Positions 13,555 to 20,765 of a stretch of 20,765 nucleotides of DNA are shown here, piece after piece. Location of the stretch: the IMG/VR virus record IMGVR_UViG_3300020215_000154, positions 1 to 20,765 of that record; one strand, given 5' to 3'. The stretch's first letter is position 1; every line of letters starts with the position of its first letter. This DNA comes from a virus. The notes under the pieces were generated by a model. That model saw only the letters and a list, made by a program, of their open reading frames with translations, did not search any database and was not told the DNA's origin. The translations under genes and the position numbers were made by a program.

Positions 13555-14039
13555 AGGGCGGTGAACGTCGGGGTGCTCGACGCGCCCATCACCACACTGG
13601 ACGGCCCGACGGCGTTGGTAGTCCACACCGGCTTGAGCGTGAACGTGTCGTAGATCGAGCCGTCGATCTCCTGCGGGTCGCTGTCCAGGTTGACCAGGAA
13701 CTCGCCCCGCACCCCCCGCGCCCCCTCGGTGGTGATCAGCCCGTTGAGCACGAGGCAGTCCATCACCGAGGTCGGGTTGAACGCGGCGTCCAGGAGGCTC
13801 GTGAACGCGGCGTCGGCGTCGTCGGCCTTGGCGACCACGGTCACCGTGATGTCGGTGCGGGTCTTGATGAACGTCTTGGCGCGCGTGGCCCGGGTGCCGC
13901 CCTCGGCCGTGTCCCACGGCATCGCCAGGGTCACGTCGCGGTCGTAGTTCTGCGCCGTCCACGAGGGCGAGCCGTAACTGCCGGTGTTCCGGTAGCGCTT
14001 CGCGCCGACGCCGGGCTTGTTCGCACTGACCGCGGGCAT
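13551..14039 (-). CDS. Phage major tail tube protein
   Basis: A 162-residue protein with strand-rich stretches (NYDRDVTLAMPWDTAEGGTRATRAKTFIKTRTDITVTVVAKADDADAAF, LVLNGLITTEGARGVRGEFLVNLDSDPQEIDGSIYDTFTLKPVW). It resembles siphovirus tail tube subunits, which stack as hexamers. ATG at 14039 has GGGGGTGAG upstream. Its place just before the gp10-like gene and chaperone pair supports the call. No sheath gene is adjacent, so the tail is likely non-contractile. Confidence 0.75.
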   Translation of the reverse strand: MPAVSANKPGVGAKRYRNTGSYGSPSWTAQNYDRDVTLAMPWDTAEGGTRATRAKTFIKTRTDITVTVVAKADDADAAFTSLLDAAFNPTSVMDCLVLNGLITTEGARGVRGEFLVNLDSDPQEIDGSIYDTFTLKPVWTTNAVGPSSVVMGASSTPTFTAL

Positions 14040-14049
14040 CGCTCACCCC

Positions 14050-14520
14050 CTAGGCGCTGCGGAATTCCACGAACACCAGCTCCACGGCGCACCAGAACTG
14101 TTTCTTCGTCGTCAGCATCTCCGCGTCGTACACCGCCGGCACGTCCGCCGAGAGGGTCAACACCTGCCGGTTGAACGACGGCGGCGCGCGGGAGAAGTCC
14201 AACCCCTGCACGACCTGCGTGTGAACGAAGTCCACCCGCTCGTCAATCCACTCCCGGGGCGGGTCGCCCGCGTCCGGGTACTTCTCGACCACCAGGCAGG
14301 TGATCCGGTGGGTGTAGTCGTCGTGCCCGCGGGTCGCCGGGCGGTTGTCGTAGCCGGCCGGGAAGAAGAACACCCGCCGCCCGCGCAGCCCGTCCAGGTC
14401 GATCCGCTCCAGGTAGCGCCGCTCCACGGCGTCCGGGTCGCTGGGCGTCCACGCCGCGTTGATCGCGTCCACGAGGTCGTCGCAGAGCGTGAGCGTCGGC
14501 GTCGTCGGGGTGTACGGCAC
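14050..14520 (-). CDS. Tail terminator or minor tail protein
   Basis: A 156-residue protein: LTLCDDLVDAINAAWTPSDPDAVERRYLERIDLDGLRGRRVFFFPAGYDN, then RITCLVVEKYPDAGDPPREWIDERVDFVHTQVVQGLDF, ending FWCAVELVFVEFRSA. It looks like the tail-completion family that caps the tail tube, next to the tube gene as usual. GTG at 14520 follows GAGGTGAGCG. A domain search would separate terminator from neck roles. Confidence 0.65.
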   Translation of the reverse strand: MPYTPTTPTLTLCDDLVDAINAAWTPSDPDAVERRYLERIDLDGLRGRRVFFFPAGYDNRPATRGHDDYTHRITCLVVEKYPDAGDPPREWIDERVDFVHTQVVQGLDFSRAPPSFNRQVLTLSADVPAVYDAEMLTTKKQFWCAVELVFVEFRSA

Positions 14521-14528
14521 CGCTCACC

Positions 14529-14768
14529 TCACTGTCTCGCCAGGCAGTCCAGGAGGTGCCGCAGGTGCTCCGTCTTCTGGAAAATCTCGGCACCCGGGGC
14601 GTTGTTGGCGGCACCCCCCAGGAGCGCCGAGACAACCCCGTCGGGTTCCTTGACCGCGGCGGCGGCGGCCACCACGTCCCCGGCGACGACGCCCGAGTAG
14701 CCGTGCAGCGCCCGGGCGGCGGTGGCGGCGTCGATGCGGTCGGCGGCGGCCTTGACCAGTGGCGTCAT
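14529..14768 (-). CDS. Small alanine-rich helical protein
   Basis: A 79-residue protein (MTPLVKAAADRIDAATAARALHGYSGVVAGDVVAAAAAVKEPDGVVSALLGGAANNAPG, then a helical end). It has no membrane signal. The ATG overlaps the decoration-gene stop by four bases (ATGA), so translation is coupled. It may be a small head-tail accessory protein; I do not recognise it. Confidence 0.6.
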   Translation of the reverse strand: MTPLVKAAADRIDAATAARALHGYSGVVAGDVVAAAAAVKEPDGVVSALLGGAANNAPGAEIFQKTEHLRHLLDCLARQ

Positions 14769-15736
14769 TGTTCGGCGAGCCTCGCGCGCAGCCAGTCCAC
14801 CGCCACCTTGTAGGTGTCGGTGCCGGCGGTCTTCTCCAGGTGGGCGATCAGGTGGTGCACGCCGCTGGTGCCGGCCGTGAACGTCGTCCCGTCCAGCACC
14901 AGCGCCCCGTTGACGTAGCACTGCACGTCGGCGGGGTTGCGGAAGTCCAGCCACCCCTCGACCCGGTTCGTCCGGGCCGACCCCTCGGTGTAGTCGGCCG
15001 TGCTGTCGGTGGGCGCAACGTCCGTGCTGTTGTCGTCGGACTGGACGTTGATGTTGGTCGTGTTGCCGTCCAGGTGCAGCGCCACGAAGCTGGTGACGCT
15101 CTGGAAGTCCGTTTCGTGCGTCCCGCTGGCCACGCCGATGGTGAAGTCCTGCGCGCCCGACGCCCCGTCCGAGATGACCCGGAACGCGAACTCGACAATC
15201 GCGTTTGAGGCGAGGTCGAACCCGTCCACGGAGAGCAGGTCAACCTTCTGCGCCTCGTTGGTGGCGCTCAGCTCCAGGACGAACGCCCCGCCGAGCTGGA
15301 CCGGGTAGCCGAACCCGCCCGCGGCCGGGGTGCCCGCCAGGGTGGAGATGAACCCGTCGCGGCACAGGTCGATGTCGTAGGGCGGGTCCACGTTCAGGAT
15401 CACGTCCACCGTCGGGGCGGTGCTGGCCGCGTCCTCGACGGCCCGCCCGAGGTAGAAGTCGCGGTCGTTGTTCCGGCAGTAGGTCGCGGAACTCGCCGAA
15501 TGATCCCAGTAGACCCGCCCGCCCTTGAGGATGACGACGCCGCTGGTCTTGAGAACCTTGAACGTGCCCTCGGTGGAGTAAATCGGGTAGTCGCCGCTCA
15601 CCTTCGCGGCGGCGCCGTCGTACACCTCGGCCAGCCCGGTCGGACCCTGCCGCACCTCGTAGGGCGTGACCGTCCCGTCCGCCTGGTAGCGGGTCTTGCC
15701 GGCGTCGCGGATGCTCCTTGCCTCGTCGCTCGCCAC
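14765..15736 (-). CDS. Capsid decoration protein B, DUF2190-like with lectin-like domain
   Basis: A 323-residue protein. Residues about 20-115 (VTPYEVRQGPTGLAEVYDGAA, GVVILKGGRVYWDHSASSATY, FYLGRAVEDAASTAPTVDVILNV) match the DUF2190 decoration fold. Residues about 130-320 form a lectin or LamG-like beta domain (ATNEAQKVDLLSVDG, FTIGVASGTHETD, NPADVQCYVNGALVLDG). It is a clear paralogue of the gene at 16480. GTG at 15736 is one base after the previous stop. It probably coats the capsid and may bind surface sugars or matrix. Confidence 0.78.
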   Translation of the reverse strand: MASDEARSIRDAGKTRYQADGTVTPYEVRQGPTGLAEVYDGAAAKVSGDYPIYSTEGTFKVLKTSGVVILKGGRVYWDHSASSATYCRNNDRDFYLGRAVEDAASTAPTVDVILNVDPPYDIDLCRDGFISTLAGTPAAGGFGYPVQLGGAFVLELSATNEAQKVDLLSVDGFDLASNAIVEFAFRVISDGASGAQDFTIGVASGTHETDFQSVTSFVALHLDGNTTNINVQSDDNSTDVAPTDSTADYTEGSARTNRVEGWLDFRNPADVQCYVNGALVLDGTTFTAGTSGVHHLIAHLEKTAGTDTYKVAVDWLRARLAEQ

Positions 15737-15737
15737 G

Positions 15738-16124
15738 CTATGACTCCGCTTGCTTCTGCCGCTTCACATGCACCCGCCAGACGGTCCGCTGCGGGTCACT
15801 CCACCGCCACGCCGGTTCGCCCGTCTCCGGCGTCACCACCTCGAACACCACGTCGGACCCGTCGATGGTCTCGGTGATCCGGTCGCCGATGGCGGGTTCG
15901 CTGGTGCCGCCGCCGATCACGAGGTCCGCGGCGAGGATCAGGTAGTCCCGCTCGCCGAACTCGACCCGCGGCGCGCCTTCCGCCAGAGACGAAAAAACCG
16001 TCCGGCCGACGGTCGCGGTGATCCCGATGCTTTCCGCGCCGCGGGCGTAGGTGATGCCCACCCCCGCGGCCTCCCGCACCTTGCCGGGCAGCCAGTCCCG
16101 GGCCTTCGCGAACAGGGTGCTCAT
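15738..16124 (-). CDS. Head-tail connector (neck) protein
   Basis: A 128-residue protein. It begins MSTLFAKARDWLPGKVREAAGVGITYARGAESIGITATVGRTVF, then ERDYLILAADLVIGGGTSEPAIGDRITE and WRWSDPQRTVWRVHVKR. This pattern is common in phage neck proteins that join portal and tail, often with an ending of the type PPWRWSDP. The ATG at 16124 overlaps the previous stop by one base (TGATG). A role as head-tail adaptor is likely. Confidence 0.7.
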   Translation of the reverse strand: MSTLFAKARDWLPGKVREAAGVGITYARGAESIGITATVGRTVFSSLAEGAPRVEFGERDYLILAADLVIGGGTSEPAIGDRITETIDGSDVVFEVVTPETGEPAWRWSDPQRTVWRVHVKRQKQAES

Positions 16125-16465
16125 CACACCTCGCAGTAGACGAGGCACCCGTCCACCGACTGCGCCCCGCCCAGTTCGAGGTTCAGGAGCGACCCGGCCG
16201 CCGTCTCGAACCACCCGGCCGGGTTGAACGGCAGGGTGATGACGTTCCCCTGCGAGGGCGTCATCTGGCCGGTCAGCGCCGCCCCGCCCGCGCCCGACTC
16301 GAACCGGATCGTGACGGCCGTGCCGGTCATCACCAGCACCGCCGCCAGCACCCGGATTTTCTTGCCGGCGACGGCCGCCACGAGCGTGTTGTCCCCCGAG
16401 GTCGCGGCGTCCACCGCCGCGAACTTCGGATGACTCGCCGCCCCGAAATCGCCCTGCCAGCTCAC
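16124..16465 (-). CDS. Small virion protein, jelly-roll or decoration type
   Basis: A 113-residue strand-rich protein (SGDNTLVAAVAGKKIRVLAAVLVMTGTAVTIRFESGAGGAALTGQM, NVITLPFNPAGWFETAAGSLLNLEL). The pattern AVAGKKIRVL with GWFETAAGE-like ending is widespread in phage virion clusters, as head fibre or decoration. GTG at 16465 follows GGGGTGACC. It sits between the two paralogous decoration genes. Confidence 0.72.
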   Translation of the reverse strand: MSWQGDFGAASHPKFAAVDAATSGDNTLVAAVAGKKIRVLAAVLVMTGTAVTIRFESGAGGAALTGQMTPSQGNVITLPFNPAGWFETAAGSLLNLELGGAQSVDGCLVYCEV

Positions 16466-16479
16466 GCGGTCACCCCGGG

Positions 16480-17472
16480 TCAGGCGTTGACGAGCTGGTT
16501 ACCGTCCTGCTCCATCAGCCGCACGGCGAGGTGTTCCACCCCGACCTTGTACACGTCGGTGCCCGCGCTCTTTTCCAGGTGGACGAGCAGACCCAGGGGG
16601 CCGGTCGCGGCGCTCACGTCGAACGTGGAGTTCGGCAGCACGTTCACCCCGTCGATGTAAATCTGCACGTCCGCCGGGTTGCGCCCGTCCATGACGAAGT
16701 GGACCCGCTGGGCAACGTCCACGCCCTCGGTGTAGTCCTTGGTCGTGTCGGTCGCCGCAACCTCGGTGGTCCCGTCGTCGCTCTCGGCGGCGAGGTTGGT
16801 GCTGTTGCCGTCCACGTGGATGAACACGCTCTCGGCGATGGAGTCGGCGTCCGATGCGTGCGTGGCGTTGGCCACCCCGATGTTGAAGTCCTGGGTCGCG
16901 TTGGACCCGTCCACCATGATGTTGAACACGCCCTCGACGATCCAGTTCGCCCCGACCGCCCACCGGTCCACGCTGAAGGCGTCCACCTTCTGCGCCTCGT
17001 TGGTCGCGGTCAGCTCGAAGACGAGCCGCCCGCCGAGGTTCTGCGGGTACTGGAACGCGCCGGCGGCCGGCGTGCCCACGAGGACCGAAAGGAACCCGTC
17101 GCGCTTGATGTCCACGGCGTAGACCGGCCGCTCGTTCAGGTTGACTTCCATCGTGGTGTCGGCGCTGGCCGCGTCGCCCACGGCGGTGCCGAGGAAGAAG
17201 TCCCGGTCGTTGACCTTCTCGAACGTCGCGGCGTTGGCGCTGTGGTCCCAGTAGACCGGCTGGCCGTCGGTGATGACGATGCTCGCCGCCTTGGGCACCG
17301 TGGCGATGCCCTCGGTGCGGAAACACACCCGGTCGCCCGTCGCGGCGTCCTCCAGGGCGTCGTGGTACGCGGCCCGGCCGTCCGGGAGCTGCCACACCTC
17401 GCCCGTGTCCACCGCGGCAGCCGCCTTCAGCGCCCGCTCGTCGTTGTTGCCCCGTCGCTTGGCTTCCGGCAT
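16480..17472 (-). CDS. Capsid decoration protein A, DUF2190-like with lectin-like domain
   Basis: A 330-residue protein, paralogous along its length to the 323-residue protein at 14765. Shared blocks include VYWDHSA, NDRDF-LG, RDGF, GTPAAG, TNEAQKVD, DYTEG, NPADVQ, and HLEK-AGTD-YKV. The N-terminal third has the DUF2190 decoration pattern; the remainder is a lectin-like domain. ATG at 17472 has GAGGTAAGACC upstream. The two copies may form mixed capsid spikes, or one may replace the other. Both are likely surface exposed. Confidence 0.78.
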   Translation of the reverse strand: MPEAKRRGNNDERALKAAAAVDTGEVWQLPDGRAAYHDALEDAATGDRVCFRTEGIATVPKAASIVITDGQPVYWDHSANAATFEKVNDRDFFLGTAVGDAASADTTMEVNLNERPVYAVDIKRDGFLSVLVGTPAAGAFQYPQNLGGRLVFELTATNEAQKVDAFSVDRWAVGANWIVEGVFNIMVDGSNATQDFNIGVANATHASDADSIAESVFIHVDGNSTNLAAESDDGTTEVAATDTTKDYTEGVDVAQRVHFVMDGRNPADVQIYIDGVNVLPNSTFDVSAATGPLGLLVHLEKSAGTDVYKVGVEHLAVRLMEQDGNQLVNA

Positions 17473-17476
17473 GGTC

Positions 17477-17752
17477 TTACCTCTTCTTCTTGCCGGACTT
17501 CACCGGCGGTGCTTGCGGTGACTCGGCCTCGGGTGCCGGCGTCTCGCCCAGATGGGCGAGGGCCGGGGTGACTTCGGGTTGCGCCTCGCCCGAATGGGCG
17601 AGGCGCGGCCCCTCGCAGGGCACCACCTCGCCCGTCCGGGCGAGGGATTCGAGGGTGCCGCGGTCGAACGTGCCGCCCATCACGACGGTGCCCGCCGTGA
17701 AGAACGCGCCGTTGACCTTCTTCGTCGTGGTGAACCGGTAGTACGTCTTCAT
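17477..17752 (-). CDS. Small protein containing three palindromic-element peptides
   Basis: A 91-residue protein: MKTYYRFTTTKKVNGAFFTAGTVVMGGTFDRGTLES, then the repeat-coded segments LARTGE, LAHSGEA and LAHLGET, linked by Pro/Glu-rich spacers, ending PPVKSGKKKR. The first half is beta-rich and phage-like; the second half looks disordered and built around repeats. The ATG overlaps the capsid stop by one base (TGATG). It is well placed for a head accessory protein, function unknown. Three repeat copies in one gene within about 100 bases is the highest density in the window. Confidence 0.7.
   Translation of the reverse strand: MKTYYRFTTTKKVNGAFFTAGTVVMGGTFDRGTLESLARTGEVVPCEGPRLAHSGEAQPEVTPALAHLGETPAPEAESPQAPPVKSGKKKR
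17543..17560. repeat. Palindromic element copy 5 (inside a gene)
   Basis: CTCGCCC and GGGCGAG flank the loop AGAT. It is read on the minus strand as Leu-Ala-His-Leu-Gly-Glu in the 91-residue protein. Confidence 0.85.
17581..17606. repeat. Palindromic element copy 6 (inside a gene, longest arms)
   Basis: It has 11-base arms (GCGCCTCGCCC) and the loop GAAT. The inner 24 bases equal copies 1 and 4. It is read on the minus strand as Arg-Leu-Ala-His-Ser-Gly-Glu-Ala. Confidence 0.9.
17627..17644. repeat. Palindromic element copy 7 (inside a gene)
   Basis: CTCGCCC and GGGCGAG flank the loop GTCC, the inverse of copy 3. It is read on the minus strand as Leu-Ala-Arg-Thr-Gly-Glu. Confidence 0.85.
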
Positions 17753-20079
17753 CACGCCCCGGCGTTCTTGTACAGGCCCTTCCAGTCGAGCGCCTTGGCA
17801 CCGATGTCCATCGACACGTCCCAGCCCATCCCGTACCGGCCCTTGTCCAGCACGTAGGACCGGACGCGGGGGGCGCGGCCCGAACCCCGCAGGTAGCCCA
17901 CCTCGATGGTGTGCGCCATGGTGCTGGCCAGATACCAGGCGGTCGTCGAACCGGACTCGGAATCGCCGGTGTTCGGGTCCACCACGCCGTTGGACAGCCG
18001 GGCCTCGACCACCGGGGTCAGCCCCTTCATCTTCAGGGCGTTCAGGTTGCCCCGGACCGTCTCGTCGTCCGCCCCGTAGAGGATTTGCGGCGACTGCGTG
18101 AGCTCGAAGGCGAGCAGTTCGTTCTCCGGGCCGACGATCAGGTGCGTGGGCTGGAGGTTCAGGTTGACCGAGTTTTCCCGGAAGAGCGCCATCGCCTTGA
18201 TGCCGTCGCGGAGCGTGGCGTAGGACAGGGCGGCACCGCTGGACGCCTGGTTGCCGTCGGTCGTGTTGAACAGCCCCCGCCCGGTGGCGTTGAGGTTGGC
18301 GTTGTCCAGGATGATGGCGTACACCAGATCGGGCCGCAGCCGGGCCGCCGCCTTGCCCATGTCGTCGGGCACGCTGTCCAGCCCGTTCAGGTTGTCGTCG
18401 GCCAGGTCTTGCTCGTCCACCTCGAACATCTTGGCGTACCGGGCGAGCTTGTAGGACTCGACCGAATCGCTGTAGTCGGCGTGCTCGGCGGTCTTGCCGC
18501 GGGGCAGCTTCTTCAACCCGCCGCCGATGTCGATCCGCACCCGTTCCTGGGTCTGGAAGTTGTTCACGTCCGACTCGGACACCCAACCGACGGTCGTGTC
18601 CGGCGACTGCTCGTAGCCCATCAGCAGCAGCGCGTTGACGCTGCTGCTGAAGATGTTCGAGAGGGCCGAGCCGGACGACGCGGCGGTCAGGCGCGGGCGG
18701 CCGACGATGGCCGCGCGGACCATCTCGTCGCGGTCGTGCGGGGCGCTCACCCCGTCCAGCCGCAGCGCCTCGCGGCACAGGTCCACCGCGGACAGCTTGT
18801 AGTAGTGGTGGGCGGCGTTCATCAGCCGGTCGCGGGCGGCGTCGTTGACCGGGGCGCGCATCCACGCCGGCAGCTTGAGGGCGTGCGCCGCCAGCCTGTT
18901 CTTGAACTGGTAGTCGAGCTTCCCGCCGGCCCGCAGGAACAGCGCCGCCTGCAGCGCCTCGCGGGTGCAGTCCTTGTCCTTGCCCCGGCTGATGATCGTG
19001 GGTCCGGCCGGGCGGCTGTTGCGGAGGTGGTTGAGCAGGTGCGTCTTCACGGTGTTGACACTCCACCCGCCCGCGACCGCGGCGGACATGAGCGGGGTCT
19101 TCTTGCCCTTGACGGTGACCTTGGGGTTGCCGTGCGCGGCGACCAGGCGGGTGATCTCGGTCACCCGGGCGCGCTCGGCCTGCCGCGCCTGCGCGGCGTT
19201 CAACTTCGGCTTCCTCGCGCCGGCGTTGGTCGGGGCGGGTTCCTCTTCCTCCCCCATGCCCTCTTCGCCCTCGGCGGCGACGGCCGGGTCTTCCTCTTCC
19301 GGCGGCGGCGTCTCGCCCTCGGCGACCACCGCCTCTTCCTCTTCCTCGCCGGGCGGCGTCTCGCCCTCGGCGGACACCTCTTCACCCTCGGCCGGCTTCT
19401 GCTCGTCGAAGAGCAGTTGCATGTTCGCGGTCTGGGTCTCGTCCAGCGCCGTCGGGTCGAACCCCATCGACTGAACGAACTGCTCGAAGTTCATCGTTTT
19501 CCCCTTCAGCCCCTTCAGCCGGGTTACCACGGCACTGGTTCGCCTGTCGCCGCCCAAGACCACGAACGAGATTTCCCGCAGGACCAGGCCGCGGGCCACG
19601 CACACCGGCCCCTGGTAGGTCCGGCCGTTGACCACCACGGACTGACCGGCCTTCACCTCTTCCAGACTCGCCGGGTCGCCGCCGACCGACACCTGCCACT
19701 GGTAGCCGGCGTCCGCCTTCTCCAAGACCTTGCGGGCGAAGTTGCGGGCCGGGTCGCCGGAGTCGGAGAGGGTGAACACCCCCTCGGCGTCGAGCGTCGA
19801 ACCCCGGACCGTCGCCGCCGTCACCTGCCCGACCACCGCGTCCACCTCCGGGCGGTGGTCGTAGAGCGCCGGGATCGGCAGCCCGGACAGGTCGATGCTC
19901 GCCAGGTCCACCACCACCGGCAGGGCCGACGCCTCGATGAGCATCGGTTCGCCGGTGTTGGCCACCATGCGGAACGACCGCCGCGCGGGGGCGGCGGCGT
20001 CACCGGCGGGCACGGTCGCGGTCGCCCGCAGCCTCAGCCGCCGGCCACCCGACCGCTTCGGGTGCGCGGGTGCGGGCAT
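17752..20079 (-). CDS. Prohead protease-scaffold-major capsid fusion
   Basis: A 775-residue polyprotein. Residues about 35-190 resemble prohead proteases: His75 (ALYDHRPEVDAVVGQV) and Ser131 (YQWQVSVGG) fit the catalytic pair. Residues 231-280 are a very acidic Glu/Pro linker, scaffold-like. From about 325 comes a helical part, and from about 480 a capsid domain of Mu gpT or HK97 fold (LSNIFSSSVNALLLMGYEQSPDTTVGW to the end, AMALFRENSVNLNLQPTHLIVGPENE). An internal ATG at 19494 with a strong ribosome site would give a 580-residue scaffold-capsid form without protease. ATG at 20079 has AGAGGAC upstream. The protein should self-cleave during head maturation. Confidence 0.85.
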   Translation of the reverse strand: MPAPAHPKRSGGRRLRLRATATVPAGDAAAPARRSFRMVANTGEPMLIEASALPVVVDLASIDLSGLPIPALYDHRPEVDAVVGQVTAATVRGSTLDAEGVFTLSDSGDPARNFARKVLEKADAGYQWQVSVGGDPASLEEVKAGQSVVVNGRTYQGPVCVARGLVLREISFVVLGGDRRTSAVVTRLKGLKGKTMNFEQFVQSMGFDPTALDETQTANMQLLFDEQKPAEGEEVSAEGETPPGEEEEEAVVAEGETPPPEEEDPAVAAEGEEGMGEEEEPAPTNAGARKPKLNAAQARQAERARVTEITRLVAAHGNPKVTVKGKKTPLMSAAVAGGWSVNTVKTHLLNHLRNSRPAGPTIISRGKDKDCTREALQAALFLRAGGKLDYQFKNRLAAHALKLPAWMRAPVNDAARDRLMNAAHHYYKLSAVDLCREALRLDGVSAPHDRDEMVRAAIVGRPRLTAASSGSALSNIFSSSVNALLLMGYEQSPDTTVGWVSESDVNNFQTQERVRIDIGGGLKKLPRGKTAEHADYSDSVESYKLARYAKMFEVDEQDLADDNLNGLDSVPDDMGKAAARLRPDLVYAIILDNANLNATGRGLFNTTDGNQASSGAALSYATLRDGIKAMALFRENSVNLNLQPTHLIVGPENELLAFELTQSPQILYGADDETVRGNLNALKMKGLTPVVEARLSNGVVDPNTGDSESGSTTAWYLASTMAHTIEVGYLRGSGRAPRVRSYVLDKGRYGMGWDVSMDIGAKALDWKGLYKNAGA
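19494..19518 (-). promoter_or_regulatory. Internal ribosome site and start in the capsid fusion gene
   Basis: AAGGGG (19501-19506) lies six bases before ATG (19494-19492), in frame with the fusion at Met196. It is part of a tandem 9-mer CTGAAGGGG (19501-19509 and 19510-19518) that codes for LKGLKG. This could start a separate scaffold-capsid product. Confidence 0.5.
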
Positions 20080-20133
20080 GAGTGTCCTCTTGCCCTACCG
20101 ATGGCACCGGCGGTCGCGCGGCACGGGAAGTGC

Positions 20134-20161
20134 AACGGGCCGCCCATTCGGGCGGCCCGTT
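20134..20161 (-). terminator. Strong GC hairpin before the capsid gene
   Basis: AACGGGCCGCCC pairs perfectly with its complement over 12 bp with the loop ATTC. It lies in the 104-base gap between 20184 and 20079. No T run follows on either strand. Its core CGCCC-N4-GGGCG matches the palindromic element family. It may attenuate transcription or protect the capsid mRNA 5' end. Confidence 0.5.
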
Positions 20162-20183
20162 CGAGGGGGAGCGGGCGTGCGGG

Positions 20184-20447
20184 TCAGGCGGGTTCGGCCC
20201 AGAGGTGTTTGGCCTGCATCCGGTCGGCCATGCGCGCCAGCACGTCGGCGGCGGTCATGGCGTCCATCTGCTCTTGCGTGATCGACTCGTCCATCTCGAT
20301 CTGCCGGGCGTAGGTCTCGGCCACTTGCCGCAGGATGTCCGCGTGCCGCGGGTCGGCCGGGGCGAATTGCAACTTGCCGTCCGGCCCCACGGCGATGGTG
20401 CCGTAGACTTCCTCGTCGTAACCCACCCGGACCTTCGTGACGGCCAT
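20184..20447 (-). CDS. Small hypothetical protein near capsid
   Basis: An 87-residue protein: a strand-like start (MAVTKVRVGYDEEVYGTIAVGPDGKLQF) and a helical acidic end (ILRQVAETYARQIEMDESITQEQMDAMTAADVLARMADRM). It shows no signal or membrane part. ATG at 20447 follows the previous stop by two bases. It is probably a small head accessory or scaffold-side protein; I do not recognise it. Confidence 0.6.
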   Translation of the reverse strand: MAVTKVRVGYDEEVYGTIAVGPDGKLQFAPADPRHADILRQVAETYARQIEMDESITQEQMDAMTAADVLARMADRMQAKHLWAEPA

Positions 20448-20449
20448 TG

Positions 20450-20765
20450 TTACCCGCCGAAGATTTTGGAAAAGAAGCCCTTTTTGGTGTTCTTGTCGGC
20501 CGCCTCGCCCAGCCGCATCAGCTCGCCCACCGTCGGCTCGGCCTTGCCCTCGGCCAGTTGCTTGAGCACCGCGGCCCGGTTGCGGACGCCCTCGGCGTCC
20601 TTCCTGCGGCCCTGACCTTCCAGCTTCGCGGCCATGCCCTCGGCCTTCTGCGCCATCTCCGCGACGCGGCCCCGGTCGAAGGTATAATCCGCCGCCGACT
20701 TCCCGGGGTCAACCACCTCGCCCAGAAAATACGGCGGGATGGCCTTGGTGCTCCGGCCCGCCCCA
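20450..20765 (-). CDS. Phage head-region protein, partial at window edge
   Basis: The frame is open to the right edge, so the N-terminus lies outside the window. The visible part ends with charged helices (GRVAEMAQKAEGMAAKLEGQGRRKDAEGVRNRAAVLKQLAEG) and GFFSKIFGG. In front of a possible internal GTG at 20716 the frame reads PPYFLGEVVDPG, which looks like real protein, so a longer gene is more likely than an 88-residue one. It could be the end of a packaging or portal-side protein; I cannot tell. Confidence 0.55.
   Translation of the reverse strand, partial: GAGRSTKAIPPYFLGEVVDPGKSAADYTFDRGRVAEMAQKAEGMAAKLEGQGRRKDAEGVRNRAAVLKQLAEGKAEPTVGELMRLGEAADKNTKKGFFSKIFGG

Noticed and set aside
17911-20313. 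800-residue plus-strand open frame opposite the capsid gene
   Set aside because: It is a shadow frame. High GC keeps stops rare, and the composition is His/Gly/Arg-rich with no motifs, while the minus strand holds clear protease and capsid parts.
20683-20688. TATAAT on the plus strand as a promoter
   Set aside because: It lies within coding sequence of the partial gene, no plus-strand gene follows, and no -35 box is clear.

Overview
The window is a tightly packed, very GC-rich stretch (G/C dominates third codon positions) that reads as the late structural module of a tailed phage or prophage. Gene content, small-gene style and GC level suggest a planctomycete host, probably Gemmata-like; this rests on my recollection of such genomes and no search was run. 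No integrase, attachment site, large terminase or portal is visible, so I cannot tell prophage from free phage. Head-packaging genes probably lie beyond the right edge, because the rightmost gene is cut there.

Right to left on the minus strand, from about 20.7 kb to 6.4 kb: a cut gene and a small gene; a 775-aa fusion of prohead protease, acidic scaffold-like linker and major capsid protein; a 91-aa protein built partly from palindromic repeats; two paralogous decoration proteins that flank a virion protein and a neck protein; a small protein, a tail-terminator-like protein, a tail tube and an HK97-gp10-like protein; a tail assembly chaperone pair joined by a probable -1 frameshift; a short tape measure; then a baseplate-like protein, a YadA-like fibre, small proteins and fibre or tip proteins. 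There is no sheath gene, so a siphovirus-like tail is most likely. One plus-strand lipoprotein gene sits reversed inside the tail genes (11140-11406).

From 6.4 kb to 1.6 kb, still minus strand, comes an accessory or lysis-like block: several one-segment membrane miniproteins, an anchored subtilisin-like protease, a HEAT-like protein, a protein with a duplicated hydrophobic unit, a tRNA-like element, a small secreted protein, an HTH-metallophosphoesterase and a C39-like cysteine protease relative. No classical endolysin is visible, so the two proteases are the candidates for that job (inference).

The left end (48-1609) is plus strand: four small phage-type genes ending in a sigma-70 region-2-like protein. 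Its start lies in a long inverted repeat. This group converges on the late block at 1606-1609, where a single CTAG gives the stop codon on both strands.

The most unusual feature is a family of short palindromes, CTCGCCC-N4-GGGCGAG. There are seven copies. Five lie inside genes, and all five are read in the same phase, as Leu-Ala-x-x-Gly-Glu. A related hairpin sits at 20134-20161. Most neighbouring genes overlap by 1-11 bases or sit a few bases apart, and no gene-free stretch exceeds 300 bases.
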